The notes beneath the pieces are model-generated. The model made no database searches. It was given only the letters and a program-made list of their open reading frames with translations, and was not told the DNA's origin. Of a stretch of 64,000 nt of DNA, positions 1 through 8,517 are shown piece by piece (the stretch's first letter is position 1; every line of letters starts with the position of its first letter). This DNA comes from Clostridiaceae bacterium (lineage in GTDB: Bacteria > Bacillota > Clostridia > Lachnospirales > Lachnospiraceae). Location of the stretch: positions 56,356 to 120,355 of the forward strand of contig CAJTGI010000011.1 in assembly GCA_910575435.1 (NCBI GenBank), given 5' to 3'. Made by a program: the position numbers and the translations under genes.

Positions 1-652
1 TCTGACGCTGGGGAGAGAGGCTGTTTTCTGGCTCGTCCAGCAGATAAAGGCCATTCTCCCGAATATTTTCCGTAAAATAAAGAAAGGCCGTCTCCCCATT
101 AGAATGCTCCCGCACGTTAGCATTCAGCCGCCCCTTCACGTACTTGGACTTCGTCAGCCTCCTGGCGGCATTCACCTCCCGCAGCTGCTCATAATCCTCA
201 ATGGAGCGCAGCTGAAACCCGGACTCCTTATTTTGATAATATTCCTGAAATAAATCATCGCGCCTGGCATCAATCCCCGCATTGATGCCACGGATATTCA
301 GCATGAAATCAAACACGTCATCACTGGTAATAATTCTGCTGTGAGACGGCAGTTCCCTCATCAGCACCTGATCGCACATCCCCACATAATCCTCAAAAAA
401 ACTGCTCTTATTATACAGGGCATCTCTCTTCAAATGCATGGCTTCGGCAATGACGTTCAATGCCGTAGTCTTCCCCGAGCCGTTGCCCCCATATAAGACC
501 ACGATATCTTCATCAAAATTCAAAACTCGTACCCCATGTTCCGACAATATCTGAAAGGGGTAGACGGACGTATAGCAAGTCTCCCGTATTCCGTGCAGGA
601 ACTGTTCTTCCCTCTCCGCCGAGGGATATATAAATTGGGACAAATAAGCCAA
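1..652 (-). CDS. AAA/ABC-type ATPase, 3' end beyond window
   Basis: Cytosolic ATPase of the RecF/SMC-like AAA type, C-terminus missing at the window edge. My reading of the minus strand gives a Walker A motif GGNGSGKTT about 45 residues in. Near the window edge come a signature-like HSNGE and a Walker B YLLDEPENSLSP. The start is taken as TTG at 652, because GGGAGG lies 10 bases upstream and an in-frame TAG lies just before it. The gene follows the lipoprotein gene by 63 bases on the same strand and probably ends the kinase-lipoprotein operon. Stand-alone ATPases of this type occur in DNA repair, anti-phage and unknown roles; nothing here decides between them. Confidence 0.82.
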   Translation of the reverse strand, partial: MAYLSQFIYPSAEREEQFLHGIRETCYTSVYPFQILSEHGVRVLNFDEDIVVLYGGNGSGKTTALNVIAEAMHLKRDALYNKSSFFEDYVGMCDQVLMRELPSHSRIITSDDVFDFMLNIRGINAGIDARRDDLFQEYYQNKESGFQLRSIEDYEQLREVNAARRLTKSKYVKGRLNANVREHSNGETAFLYFTENIRENGLYLLDEPENSLSPQRQ

Positions 653-715
653 GCTTCTCTAACCTCCCTCTTCTCTTATCCAGTAATTATCTCGTTCTCC
701 TCTGCTTTCTGCCCC

Positions 716-2089
716 TTACTCGTCCTCCGATGCTTCCTGCTTTCCCCAATACTCGGTATTCATGCTGGAGCGCAGCGCCTGATATGCCAATTCCTTCTCA
801 CCCACCTCCTGCATCTTCTTGGTATCCAAGTCATACATCATCAGATGCTCGCCGTGATCCTTCGGATCCCGATAGGAGACGTAAAGTTCGTTTTCAAAGA
901 TGGCAACAAATCCCCCCAAATGGTGGATAAATGCATCATAATACTCGTCCTCTGCCTCTTCCTTCTCCGTGTTCTCATACCACCATTCCGAAATATCTTT
1001 CTCGTAGGAGAGGGCAGACAAGTCCTCCTTGGGGCAGCTGAGCAGAACCTCTCTCAGATCATATGGCACTGCGCTATCACTGCTCTTCACCGTATCATAT
1101 TGCAGACTACAGACAAGATAAATCCGTCCCCCATATTCATACGCCTGGAAAACCCATAATTCCCTGTTATCCTTAAGCCCATAGATCTTTTTCTGATCCA
1201 GGAATTTCTCGATCCGCTTTTTAGGAATTTCCCCCAAGACTTTTTTCTGGACCATATCAAACTGCGCCACACTCTCAAAATATTTTTCCTCCATCCAATA
1301 TTCCAGAAACAGCGTCTCTTTGGAAACCTTGTCGAGAACTATGTCATATCTTCCATTCTGATTGGACAGGATCTTTTCCGCTTCCCATTTCCCAATATCA
1401 ATGCGGTACAGGGAATCATGGTCTCCCTCGTCCCGATCCTCCTCTTCGCCATAATCATCCTCTAGCCCGTCCGCATGAAAGAACACAACCCCCTTCTCCC
1501 CGCTATATGAAAGAGTATTTTCCGAGGAGATAATATTTTCATGAAAATCAAGCGTCCTCTTCTCCTCCGTCTCCATATCCAAGCGCACCAAAGTCTTTCC
1601 ATCATGGTAAATCAGGTAGGGTTCTTCCAGCCAAAGGACAGTGCCGTCATTGCCCCACTCCACCAGTGCCAATTTCTTCTCCTGTTCCCAGAGGACAGCC
1701 TCCCCCGATTCCGTCTGCTTGATCGGGCAATGATATAGCACAGTCTTCCCATCGTCCCGTCCCTCATCGCTAGAATACAGCAGCCGCTTGTCACTTCCCG
1801 CCTCCAGCGTCCAATCCACCTCTTCCCACGGCACTTTGTGGCGATCCAGTTCCTTCCCCTGCAGATCCTTCTGCAAGATCTCGCCCTCCTCCGTCTCCTC
1901 ATAGATGCACTTCTCTGTCAAGACGCCGTCCATGTTCCGCTTAAAAAACTCCCTGCGCCGCTGTTCCTTCTGCTCCGCCTCAGTTTTCCCGGCATCCTTC
2001 TTCCCGATTTTCTTCTTTTCCTTTGTACCGCAGGCGCACAGGCTCAAAGCCAAAGCCGCCATGGCGGCAATCAAAACTATTCTTTTCAT
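716..2089 (-). CDS. Predicted lipoprotein, beta-propeller-like
   Basis: Secreted lipoprotein of about 457 residues, function unknown. The N-terminus is a lipoprotein signal (MKRIVLIAAMAALALSLCAC), with the lipidated Cys in LCAC followed by GTKEKKK, a charged tether. The body has repeated strands with alternating aromatic and acidic residues (such as LIYHDGKTLVRLD and LYRIDIGKWEAEKIL), resembling WD/YVTN-type propeller blades. I set the start at ATG 2089 rather than an upstream ATG inside the kinase gene. The 2089 start gives the signal peptide and has GGGGAG 8 bases upstream. It lies 13 bases after the kinase gene, so the two are likely co-transcribed; a role in sensing at the cell surface is a guess. 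Confidence 0.8.
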   Translation of the reverse strand: MKRIVLIAAMAALALSLCACGTKEKKKIGKKDAGKTEAEQKEQRRREFFKRNMDGVLTEKCIYEETEEGEILQKDLQGKELDRHKVPWEEVDWTLEAGSDKRLLYSSDEGRDDGKTVLYHCPIKQTESGEAVLWEQEKKLALVEWGNDGTVLWLEEPYLIYHDGKTLVRLDMETEEKRTLDFHENIISSENTLSYSGEKGVVFFHADGLEDDYGEEEDRDEGDHDSLYRIDIGKWEAEKILSNQNGRYDIVLDKVSKETLFLEYWMEEKYFESVAQFDMVQKKVLGEIPKKRIEKFLDQKKIYGLKDNRELWVFQAYEYGGRIYLVCSLQYDTVKSSDSAVPYDLREVLLSCPKEDLSALSYEKDISEWWYENTEKEEAEDEYYDAFIHHLGGFVAIFENELYVSYRDPKDHGEHLMMYDLDTKKMQEVGEKELAYQALRSSMNTEYWGKQEASEDE

Positions 2090-2102
2090 TCTCCATACTC
2101 CC

Positions 2103-4688
2103 CTAATCCTCTGAAAAAATCTCTGCCAGCGTCTCGAACAGCACTTCCACATCCAGCGGCTTGGCAATATGCCCGTTCATTCCGGCTTCTATCGCCGCCA
2201 TCTTATCTTCCTCAAAGGCATTGGCAGTCATGGCAACAATCACGATGGATGACCGTTCCTCATCCTCCAGGGCACGAATCCGCCTGCATGCCTCATATCC
2301 ATCCATCACCGGCATCTGGATATCCATAAGAACCAAATCATATTGCCCAGGCGTAGCATTCTGTACCTTCTCGAGGGCAATGGCCCCATTTTCTGCCTCC
2401 TCTATTTGTATTCCTACCTCTGACAGAATTTCCACAGCAATCTCCCGATTTAACTCGTTATCTTCCACCAGCAAAACCTTCTTGCCGGAAAAATCAAATT
2501 TCTTCTCTTCCTCTATCTCCTCAGCCACAACCACTTGCTTGCCAATAGCCCTGGAAAGTGCCGCCTGCAAATCAGACATAAATACCGGCTTGCTGCAGAA
2601 TGCTGTCACGCCAGCTCCCCTGGCTTCCTCCTCGATGTCCGCCCAGTCATAGGCGGTCATGACAAGAATGGGAACTTCACTTCCCACGATAGAACGAATC
2701 TGCTTTGCCAATTCTGAGCCCCGCAAATCCGGGAGTCTCCAGTCTATGATATATATGCCGAAATCATCTTCCATGCTCTGGGACTGCTTGGTGCGAAGAA
2801 TCGCCTCTTTTCCTGACATGGTCCACTCAGACTGTATGCCTAATTTTTTCAGCATTCTGGAAGTGGCATCGCAGGTATCGAAATCATCATCCACGACCAA
2901 AGCCCGAACGCCTGTCAGTTCCGCAATGGGTTCCGGCTCCCTCTGCTTATCCTGCAGCCTGAGATTTATCTGTATAATATATTCCGTTCCCTGGCCTGGC
3001 GCCGTCACCACTTCGATGGTCCCCTCCATCATATCCACAATGCTCTTCGTAATCGCCATTCCCAGCCCGGTTCCCTGAATGCCGCTAACGGTGGAAGTTC
3101 TCTCCCGCTCAAAGGGCTTGAATACGTTTTCTGCAAATTCCCTGGTCATACCGATGCCAGTGTCCTTCACCCGGATGACATAAATGCCATATCCCTCTGG
3201 CGCTCCATCTTTCTGCTCAATAAAGACACAAATTTTCCCTTTGGCGGGAGTAAATTTGATGGCATTGCTTAACAAGTTCAGAAGCACTTGGTTCAAGCGC
3301 AATCGATCACAGAACACATCCTCGTTTACCACATTCACTGCATCCATCATCAGTTCCTGCTGCTTTTCCTCAATCTGCCCAATGATAATGGTATTCAGGT
3401 CATGGAGTATTTCAGAGAGATTGCATTCCGTCTCATCCAGATAAATCTTCCCGCTCTCAATTCTGCTCATTTCTAATACATCATTGATTAGCGTTAGCAA
3501 ATGATTGCTGGATGCCAGTATTTTTTTCAAATATTCATGAATTTTCTCGACATTTTCCCCACATTTCATCGCCAGGGTAGTAAAGCCGATAATAGCGTTC
3601 ATAGGCGTTCTGATATCATGAGACATATTTGACAGAAAAGCACTCTTAGCCCTGCTGCTCTCCTGGGCCTGCAATGTGGCAAGCTGCAGTTTCTCATTTC
3701 TTCTGCGAATGGAGAGATATACCATAAATCCCACGAAAAGCACCAATATCACTAAGCACATTTGAATCATGCTATTGCGAAATAGGGTAGACCGAACCAC
3801 ATCTACCTTTTCGCTGACTAGATCGTAATGAATCGTCGTCTTGATAAACCAATCCGTACCCTCTACAGGGGCATAATATGTATAGTGGAGAATATCTTCC
3901 AGATAGTAGGCGATAATGCCTGGCTTGCCTTGCTTGAGGCACCTCTTCAATCCTTCCAGGGAGGTATTCTCCGTAAAATCCGCATTCTCTTCCATAGCAG
4001 TAAGCAAATTCAGCCTAGATCGCAAATGGTCATGGTTCGTTTTCAGAACGAAAGTACCATCCGCCTTGAAAATCTCACAGAATATCTTGCCAGTATCGCT
4101 TTCCAGAGAGAGCCTTGTGGAAATATAATGAGGGGCGATCCCTCCCACAGCGGCAGTAATTTTCCGCCCATCCAGGACATGCCCCGTTACTGGCATCGAT
4201 GCTAGGATCATACCTTCCGCACCCAATTTTTTGCTAAAAGTAATGGCAGTTTTTTTCGGTTTCGGGCAATTCCCATCCAAAAAGGGAAACTCTTCCATGC
4301 CAGTAACAATGTCACTCTCCGTATAGAGGGTGCCAGCCTCATCCACCAAGGCATAGAAATCAAAGCCATTGATCTTCCTCATCCGCCCGACAGATTTCTG
4401 CGTGGTCTCTCGGTCGGCCACATCCTCATCCCGCATGGCATCCACTGTAACCTGCAGCTGCTGCAGCTGGCTGTCCAGATTGCCCAAGAGCTGATTCACC
4501 CTCTGCTTTGTCAATTCTTCCAGATAAAGCGCGCTCACATCATAGACAGAATCCTTTGTGGTTTTCTGGGATGTTTCCAGAAGCCACAGGCTGGAAACCA
4601 CAACTACGGCCAGCAATAGCATTATGCCCAGCATAATCCCCACGCTACTTTTTTCTCTCAGTTTCTTCACTGGTAAAATATTCCCCAT
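2103..4688 (-). CDS. Hybrid sensor histidine kinase with two receiver domains
   Basis: Membrane-bound hybrid kinase of 861 residues. Order seen: TM helix about 16-36; an extracytoplasmic region 40-305 of dCache type; a second TM about 306-326; a HisKA domain with phospho-His in SHDIRTP (H357); a HATPase with N-box NLLSNAIKF (about 471-479) and G-boxes DTGIGM and GTGLGM; receiver 1 with DDD near 600 and phospho-Asp D649 in IIDW; receiver 2 with VEDN and D789 in LMDIQMP. No Hpt domain follows, so the final phosphorelay partner is encoded elsewhere. No helix-turn-helix output is fused. It heads a probable operon with the lipoprotein and the AAA ATPase. The ligand is unknown. Confidence 0.95.
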   Translation of the reverse strand: MGNILPVKKLREKSSVGIMLGIMLLLAVVVVSSLWLLETSQKTTKDSVYDVSALYLEELTKQRVNQLLGNLDSQLQQLQVTVDAMRDEDVADRETTQKSVGRMRKINGFDFYALVDEAGTLYTESDIVTGMEEFPFLDGNCPKPKKTAITFSKKLGAEGMILASMPVTGHVLDGRKITAAVGGIAPHYISTRLSLESDTGKIFCEIFKADGTFVLKTNHDHLRSRLNLLTAMEENADFTENTSLEGLKRCLKQGKPGIIAYYLEDILHYTYYAPVEGTDWFIKTTIHYDLVSEKVDVVRSTLFRNSMIQMCLVILVLFVGFMVYLSIRRRNEKLQLATLQAQESSRAKSAFLSNMSHDIRTPMNAIIGFTTLAMKCGENVEKIHEYLKKILASSNHLLTLINDVLEMSRIESGKIYLDETECNLSEILHDLNTIIIGQIEEKQQELMMDAVNVVNEDVFCDRLRLNQVLLNLLSNAIKFTPAKGKICVFIEQKDGAPEGYGIYVIRVKDTGIGMTREFAENVFKPFERERTSTVSGIQGTGLGMAITKSIVDMMEGTIEVVTAPGQGTEYIIQINLRLQDKQREPEPIAELTGVRALVVDDDFDTCDATSRMLKKLGIQSEWTMSGKEAILRTKQSQSMEDDFGIYIIDWRLPDLRGSELAKQIRSIVGSEVPILVMTAYDWADIEEEARGAGVTAFCSKPVFMSDLQAALSRAIGKQVVVAEEIEEEKKFDFSGKKVLLVEDNELNREIAVEILSEVGIQIEEAENGAIALEKVQNATPGQYDLVLMDIQMPVMDGYEACRRIRALEDEERSSIVIVAMTANAFEEDKMAAIEAGMNGHIAKPLDVEVLFETLAEIFSED

Positions 4689-4775
4689 GCCATTTTACGC
4701 CTCCTCTACCTAATACGCCCTTGCGAAGCAATTCTCCCGTCCGTCTCGTCCTACTGACGCATTCGCTTTGAACTT

Positions 4776-4804
4776 ATTATATCAAATCACAGGATAGGGG
4801 ACAA
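4776..4804 (-). promoter_or_regulatory. Sigma-70-type promoter of the kinase operon
   Basis: On the minus strand TTGTCC, 17 bases, TATAAT. It sits about 90 bases before the kinase start and immediately beside the left 82-bp repeat, so the insertion ends just upstream of this promoter. Confidence 0.5.
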
Positions 4805-4825
4805 TATCTAAATAACATAGAGGAC

Positions 4826-4907
4826 ACGGAAATCAATTTCCATGAGCATAGAAGTTCCTCAATAACACTCTAATGTTGCTGCATTCCTCCTCTCAGATAC
4901 TCGGGTG
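4826..4907. repeat. 82-bp direct repeat, left copy
   Basis: Matches 8429-8510 at 78 of 82 positions with no gap (my alignment by eye). It contains a near-perfect palindrome GGAAATCAATTTCC. The two copies bracket the 3.5 kb between them, which is richer in A+T than the flanks. It abuts the transposase remnant. Could be a duplicated target or attachment site, or a shared end of a decayed element. Confidence 0.8.
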
Positions 4908-5504
4908 TTTGACACTTGTTTTCTAACACAAAGCATGACCTACAGCATGTATACCGGGCTCTTACTGTTATGGCTGAAGAATCTGATTTTATTCAGGAAG
5001 AACTATATTCTAATTCCAACTTTGTTCATCCAAGAAACAAAATGGTTCTCTACTATGATTGTACAAGCTACTACTTTGAAGCCGAACAGGAGGATGGCCT
5101 CAGAAAGTATGGAAAGAGCAAGGAACACCGCCCGAATCCTATCGTTACCAGATCCTGCAAGATTTATAAAAGCCACAAGTGTCACAGATGGTGGCGAGAT
5201 TATAAAGATAAATAAACAGCACTGGGAGATTGAGGAAAACTTCCGCATTATGAAGACAGAGTTTGAAGCCCGTCCGGCTTATGTTAGACGGAAGGACAGA
5301 ATCAAAGCGCATTTCCTCACTTGCTACATCAGTCTGCTTGTTTACCGATTGCTTGAGAAAAAACTGGGGAACAAATATACCTGTGAGCAGATCTTACATA
5401 CACTCCGCTGTTTCTATAAGTGTCAAAGACGAGATATTATTTGCATATTGTCCAGATTCCGAAATCAAAGAGTAATTTTGTCTTGCTTTTACCTAACTTA
5501 TTGA
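4908..5504 (+). pseudogene. IS1634-family transposase remnant
   Basis: Two reading frames carry pieces of one transposase. Frame 2 from about 4916 has the central part (YYDCTSYYFE, KYGKSKEHRPNPIV). Frame 3 from about 5180 has the C-terminal part (WEIEENFRIMKTEFEARP, RIKAHFLTCY). In intact family members some 250 residues separate these segments, so this copy has lost the middle and is shifted in frame. The N-terminal third is also missing: an in-frame stop occurs at 4910, right where the 82-bp repeat ends. It is not functional. It marks past transposition at the left edge of the insert. Confidence 0.82.
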
Positions 5505-5611
5505 ATTATTATGGAAAATTGTGTAAAATAGTAGCCATGAGCAAAAACCCTAATTTAGAGTTGGAACTTGGCAGTTAGTCTTCGGCATGTAGAAACAAAG
5601 AGATTTAGGGC

Positions 5612-5767
5612 ATGGAAAAGTTTGAAAGGACAGCAGTATTTTTGTTTTACATGATTCTGGTCATAACACCTGCCGTCACGGTTCATGGCAAGATCGGCTT
5701 CACAGATGGGAACACCGATGGGAAAAATTTAAGGGTAAGAAAGGACTTGGGATTAAACACTGGATAG
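5612..5767 (+). pseudogene. Truncated secreted protein, possible SH3-like start
   Basis: A 51-codon ORF. It opens with a plausible signal peptide (FLFYMILVITPAVTVHG) and then has GKIGFTDGNTDGKNLRVRKD. That tail resembles the first strands of bacterial SH3b domains (pattern LNVRSGPG), after which TAG ends it. No strong ribosome site is visible. I read it as the remains of a longer secreted SH3-domain protein; a genuine small secreted peptide is the alternative. Confidence 0.4.
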
Positions 5768-5812
5768 GTGGAGTTTTGCTCATGGCTATAAAATAGAATA
5801 AAGGAGGGAAAG

Positions 5813-5902
5813 ATGAACAAAAAGCAGACGAAGATAATAACTCACTTAGGTTTCAACATGCAACTATATCCAACGATAGTATGCGGACGATCACCAAATT
5901 AA
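5813..5902 (+). CDS. Small ORF of 29 codons with strong ribosome site
   Basis: ATG follows AAAGGAGGGAAAG at ideal spacing. The encoded peptide begins MNKKQTKIITHLGFNMQLYP and is not recognised. The good ribosome site suggests it is, or once was, the start of a translated gene. The following 5903-6089 is A+T-rich, with no further ORF that I can support. It may be the 5' stub of a decayed gene in this cargo region. Confidence 0.3.
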   Translation: MNKKQTKIITHLGFNMQLYPTIVCGRSPN

Positions 5903-6089
5903 ATAGGATGGTATAATGTAATCTTGATTTTAAGTATATTATATTTGAATTATGTCGGATAAGAGAAGGGCTTATAGTTATAGGTTTGGATAAAAATATG
6001 ATTTATATGTAATTTTATGGCGATTAATTAAAATGTCTAATATAGCAATGATCTATGAATTATTTTGAAAAGTAAGGAAGGTGTAAAAT

Positions 6090-6875
6090 ATGAAGAAAAG
6101 TAATAAAATTATAACAATAATAATAGTTTTTGCCATTTTTGTAAGTGGAATATTTTATTGAAATGCCGATGTATATGCAATTGGGGACACAACAGTACAG
6201 ACAATCGTTGAAGATGGAGTCGAATATAAGATTACAACAAGGAAATTTGGAGATGATGTCCAGAGTACCATTGAATATGATGACAAAAAGATAGAAACCA
6301 GACTTGAAGATGATATTGTGACTGCAACTGAATATGAATACACGGGGACGACCTTTTTTGGAAAAGATAAATTTGAAGTTGTTAGAAGTGAAGAAATTGA
6401 TCTGGATGATGTGAATCAGAAAAGCGAAGATGTGAGGGCGCAATATTCTTGGAATAGCAGAACCTATACGCCTTCTGACTGGGGTTCGAGATATTGGTAT
6501 CAGTATGGAACTTCTTCATACAATAATGCATATTTGCAGATTGGATGCAAAGCTTCTTATCGATTGAAATATTATAAACTTTCATCAAAAAAACAAGGAC
6601 ACTGCAAGTCGCTTACGAATAAGATTAAAAACTGCAAGAAGAATTACACATTAGGTGCAGCAGGTCTTTCTGCATCAAAATTGGCTGTAATTGTGGGATT
6701 AATCATTGTTGATTGCGTTACCGTTGCGATTCCAGTTGGTGTAATTGTGACAGCGATTGTTGCAGTTGTTGGCGGGTTTGCTGGTTCAATAAAACTTCTT
6801 GTCACATCATATTACGATTATTTGGATGTGAGAGATGATTATACCATTGTTAAGACATATGGAAGCAAATTATAA
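6090..6875 (+). pseudogene. Secreted protein with hydrophobic C-terminus, broken by TGA
   Basis: One frame is open from ATG 6090 to 6875 except for a single TGA at 6159-6161 (codon 24). AAGGAAGG precedes the ATG. The first 23 residues are a signal peptide (MKKSNKIITIIIVFAIFVSG), and the stop falls at the expected end of that signal. Beyond it the frame encodes a soluble Thr/Asp-rich part, a Tyr/Ser/Trp-rich part (SWNSRTYTPSDWGSRYWYQY), and a long Gly/Val/Ile-rich segment (about residues 188-232) able to span or insert into a membrane. The layout recalls large unmodified bacteriocins such as geobacillin-26-like proteins, but that is only a resemblance. A GTG at 6318 could restart translation without the signal. 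Confidence 0.6.
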
Positions 6876-6897
6876 CAAGTGGGGGAGATCATTTGAA

Positions 6898-7140
6898 GTG
6901 TTGGATTTCATGAAAAAAAAATTTAGTTATAAAAAGTTAAGCAGTGCTGTTAAAATCATTGTTAATATGAATTTGGTGTTTGCAATTTTGACATTAGCGT
7001 ATTTTTATCTTGCGGAAAAGGTAAACATATATGTCCTTTTAACAATGACCATTTTTGAAATACTGTATCTCATTATCTCATTTTCGTTTATAATATTTGG
7101 CAATTATGACAAAGAAAATGAGCAGCGATGGGGAGAATGA
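6898..7140 (+). CDS. Small two-helix membrane protein
   Basis: About 80 residues with two predicted membrane helices (IIVNMNLVFAILTLAYFYLA; VLLTMTIFEILYLIISFSFI) and charged ends. The start is chosen as GTG 6898, 10 bases after GGGGGAG; ATG 6910 is the alternative, and longer starts overlap the preceding gene. It lies 22 bases after the interrupted secreted protein and 4 bases before the protease gene, so the three form one transcription unit. Size and position fit an immunity or accessory protein for the secreted product; this is inference only. Confidence 0.6.
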   Translation: MLDFMKKKFSYKKLSSAVKIIVNMNLVFAILTLAYFYLAEKVNIYVLLTMTIFEILYLIISFSFIIFGNYDKENEQRWGE

Positions 7141-7144
7141 TTGC

Positions 7145-8311
7145 ATGAGAAGAATATTTGTCATAGGAACTTTTAGCATCATCCTATTGTTTTTTCTTGT
7201 GGTGGTTTTGAAAGATAATTTTGTTAATAAAGAGAAATCAAAGGATACCACTATGTCAGATAATCAAATAGGCGAGAAAGTTGAATTTGATACTATTGAA
7301 GAAAATGATATTTCCCAGTGGGCATTGTTTAATTCTGGTGGCGCATATTTTTCAAGTCGGTTTTCAAATGAATGGGAAGCAGACCAAAGAATAACTAGGG
7401 AAGGAATAGATATTAATTATAGTGGCCAGAACTTGAAGGTAAAAAGAAAAGTAACAGTGGCGATTATTGATACAGGTATTGATATATCACAAATTAATGA
7501 TATGAATTTATGGACAAATGATGAAGAAATCCCCGATGACGGCATTGATAATGATGGCAATGGATATATAGACGATTATTTTGGATGGAATTTTTGTAAT
7601 AATAATTCTAAAATAACCAGCGAGCAATTCAACGACAATGTGCATGGAACCTTTGTCGCAGGAATTTTAGCTGCAAAAAGCAAAAACTATAAAGCGATAT
7701 TAACAGATTCTAAATTTAAAATTATGTGCATTAAAGCGTTGGAGGGGACGGAAGGAACAGGAAATGTCTTTAATGTAATTAAAGCCATTAAATATGCGGA
7801 AAAATCAGGTGCTCAAATATGCAATTTGAGTTTATGCATGTATGCTTACTCCGAGGAATTGAAAAAGGCCATGGAACGATCTTCTATGTTATTTATTGTA
7901 TCAGCAGGGAATGATTCTGCTGAAATTAATGATGATACAAATATATACCCTACATCATTCAGATTGAAGAATGTAATTAGTGTGGGGAATGTACGATTTG
8001 ATGGCAATTTAAGTAAAACATCCAATTATGGGAAATATGTTGACATTGCAGCACCGGGTACAGATATCATCAGTACAATTTCAGATAATAAATTTGGATG
8101 TATAAGCGGTACATCGTGTGCCACGCCATATGTTACAGGACTTGCTGCAATAATATCTGGGTGTTCGATGAAGCAGCAAAAAAGTCAAGGCATTAAAGGA
8201 ACAATTTGTCAGAATGCTGCCTATCATAAGCAATTGAGTGGTTATATATCTAAAGGAAGAATGATTGACTTTGATCGAGCAATAAGTAAATGTAACCACC
8301 TGATACAGTGA
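7145..8311 (+). CDS. Membrane-anchored subtilisin-like (S8) serine protease
   Basis: About 388 residues from ATG 7145, which follows GGGGAG and gives an N-terminal anchor or signal helix (FVIGTFSIILLFFLVVVL). The S8 catalytic triad is complete: D109 in AIIDTGID, H167 in VHGTFVAGI, S324 in SGTSCATP, plus oxyanion N256 in SAGND. An acidic insert DDGIDNDGNGYIDD after the Asp site is the calcium-binding-like loop of fervidolysin-type subtilases. There is no long prodomain. It acts outside the membrane. Its place directly behind a secreted protein and a small membrane protein suggests it processes or degrades that product. Codon use is A+T-rich like the rest of the insert and unlike the flanks. 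Confidence 0.93.
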   Translation: MRRIFVIGTFSIILLFFLVVVLKDNFVNKEKSKDTTMSDNQIGEKVEFDTIEENDISQWALFNSGGAYFSSRFSNEWEADQRITREGIDINYSGQNLKVKRKVTVAIIDTGIDISQINDMNLWTNDEEIPDDGIDNDGNGYIDDYFGWNFCNNNSKITSEQFNDNVHGTFVAGILAAKSKNYKAILTDSKFKIMCIKALEGTEGTGNVFNVIKAIKYAEKSGAQICNLSLCMYAYSEELKKAMERSSMLFIVSAGNDSAEINDDTNIYPTSFRLKNVISVGNVRFDGNLSKTSNYGKYVDIAAPGTDIISTISDNKFGCISGTSCATPYVTGLAAIISGCSMKQQKSQGIKGTICQNAAYHKQLSGYISKGRMIDFDRAISKCNHLIQ

Positions 8312-8338
8312 ACTTTGGGGCCACCTCAAAGTCCCCAG

Positions 8339-8384
8339 ACCTCCAAACTAATGTAAGAGAAAATTACACAGTTTGGAGGTTTTT
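8339..8384 (+). terminator. Rho-independent terminator of the protease operon
   Basis: Stem ACCTCCAAACT (8339-8349) pairs with AGTTTGGAGGT (8370-8380), with a further TGTAA/TTACA pairing in the loop, and is followed by a T run. It lies 28 bases after the protease stop. Confidence 0.85.
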
Positions 8385-8428
8385 ATTATGAGAACCTTTT
8401 TTGCCTTCGATATACGAGTGCACCAAGT

Positions 8429-8510
8429 ACGGAAATCAATTTCCATGAGCATAGAAGCTCCTCAATAACACCCTAATGTTGCTGCATTCCTCCTCTCAGA
8501 TACTCTAGTG
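8429..8510. repeat. 82-bp direct repeat, right copy
   Basis: Same length and orientation as 4826-4907, with four mismatches. It ends 8 bases before the stop codon of the next ABC transporter gene (minus strand), so the boundary of the insert lies here. Confidence 0.8.
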
Positions 8511-8517
8511 CCAATCT

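Noticed and set aside
536..1159. 207-codon plus-strand frame
   Set aside because: Antisense to the lipoprotein gene and the start of the AAA ATPase; no ribosome site and no family features.
2090..2167. Upstream start extending the lipoprotein by 26 residues
   Set aside because: It would bury the lipoprotein signal and overlap the kinase gene; the internal ATG has a good ribosome site.
6159..6161. TGA as a selenocysteine codon
   Set aside because: It sits at the end of a signal peptide, not at a redox site, and no SECIS-like hairpin follows directly.
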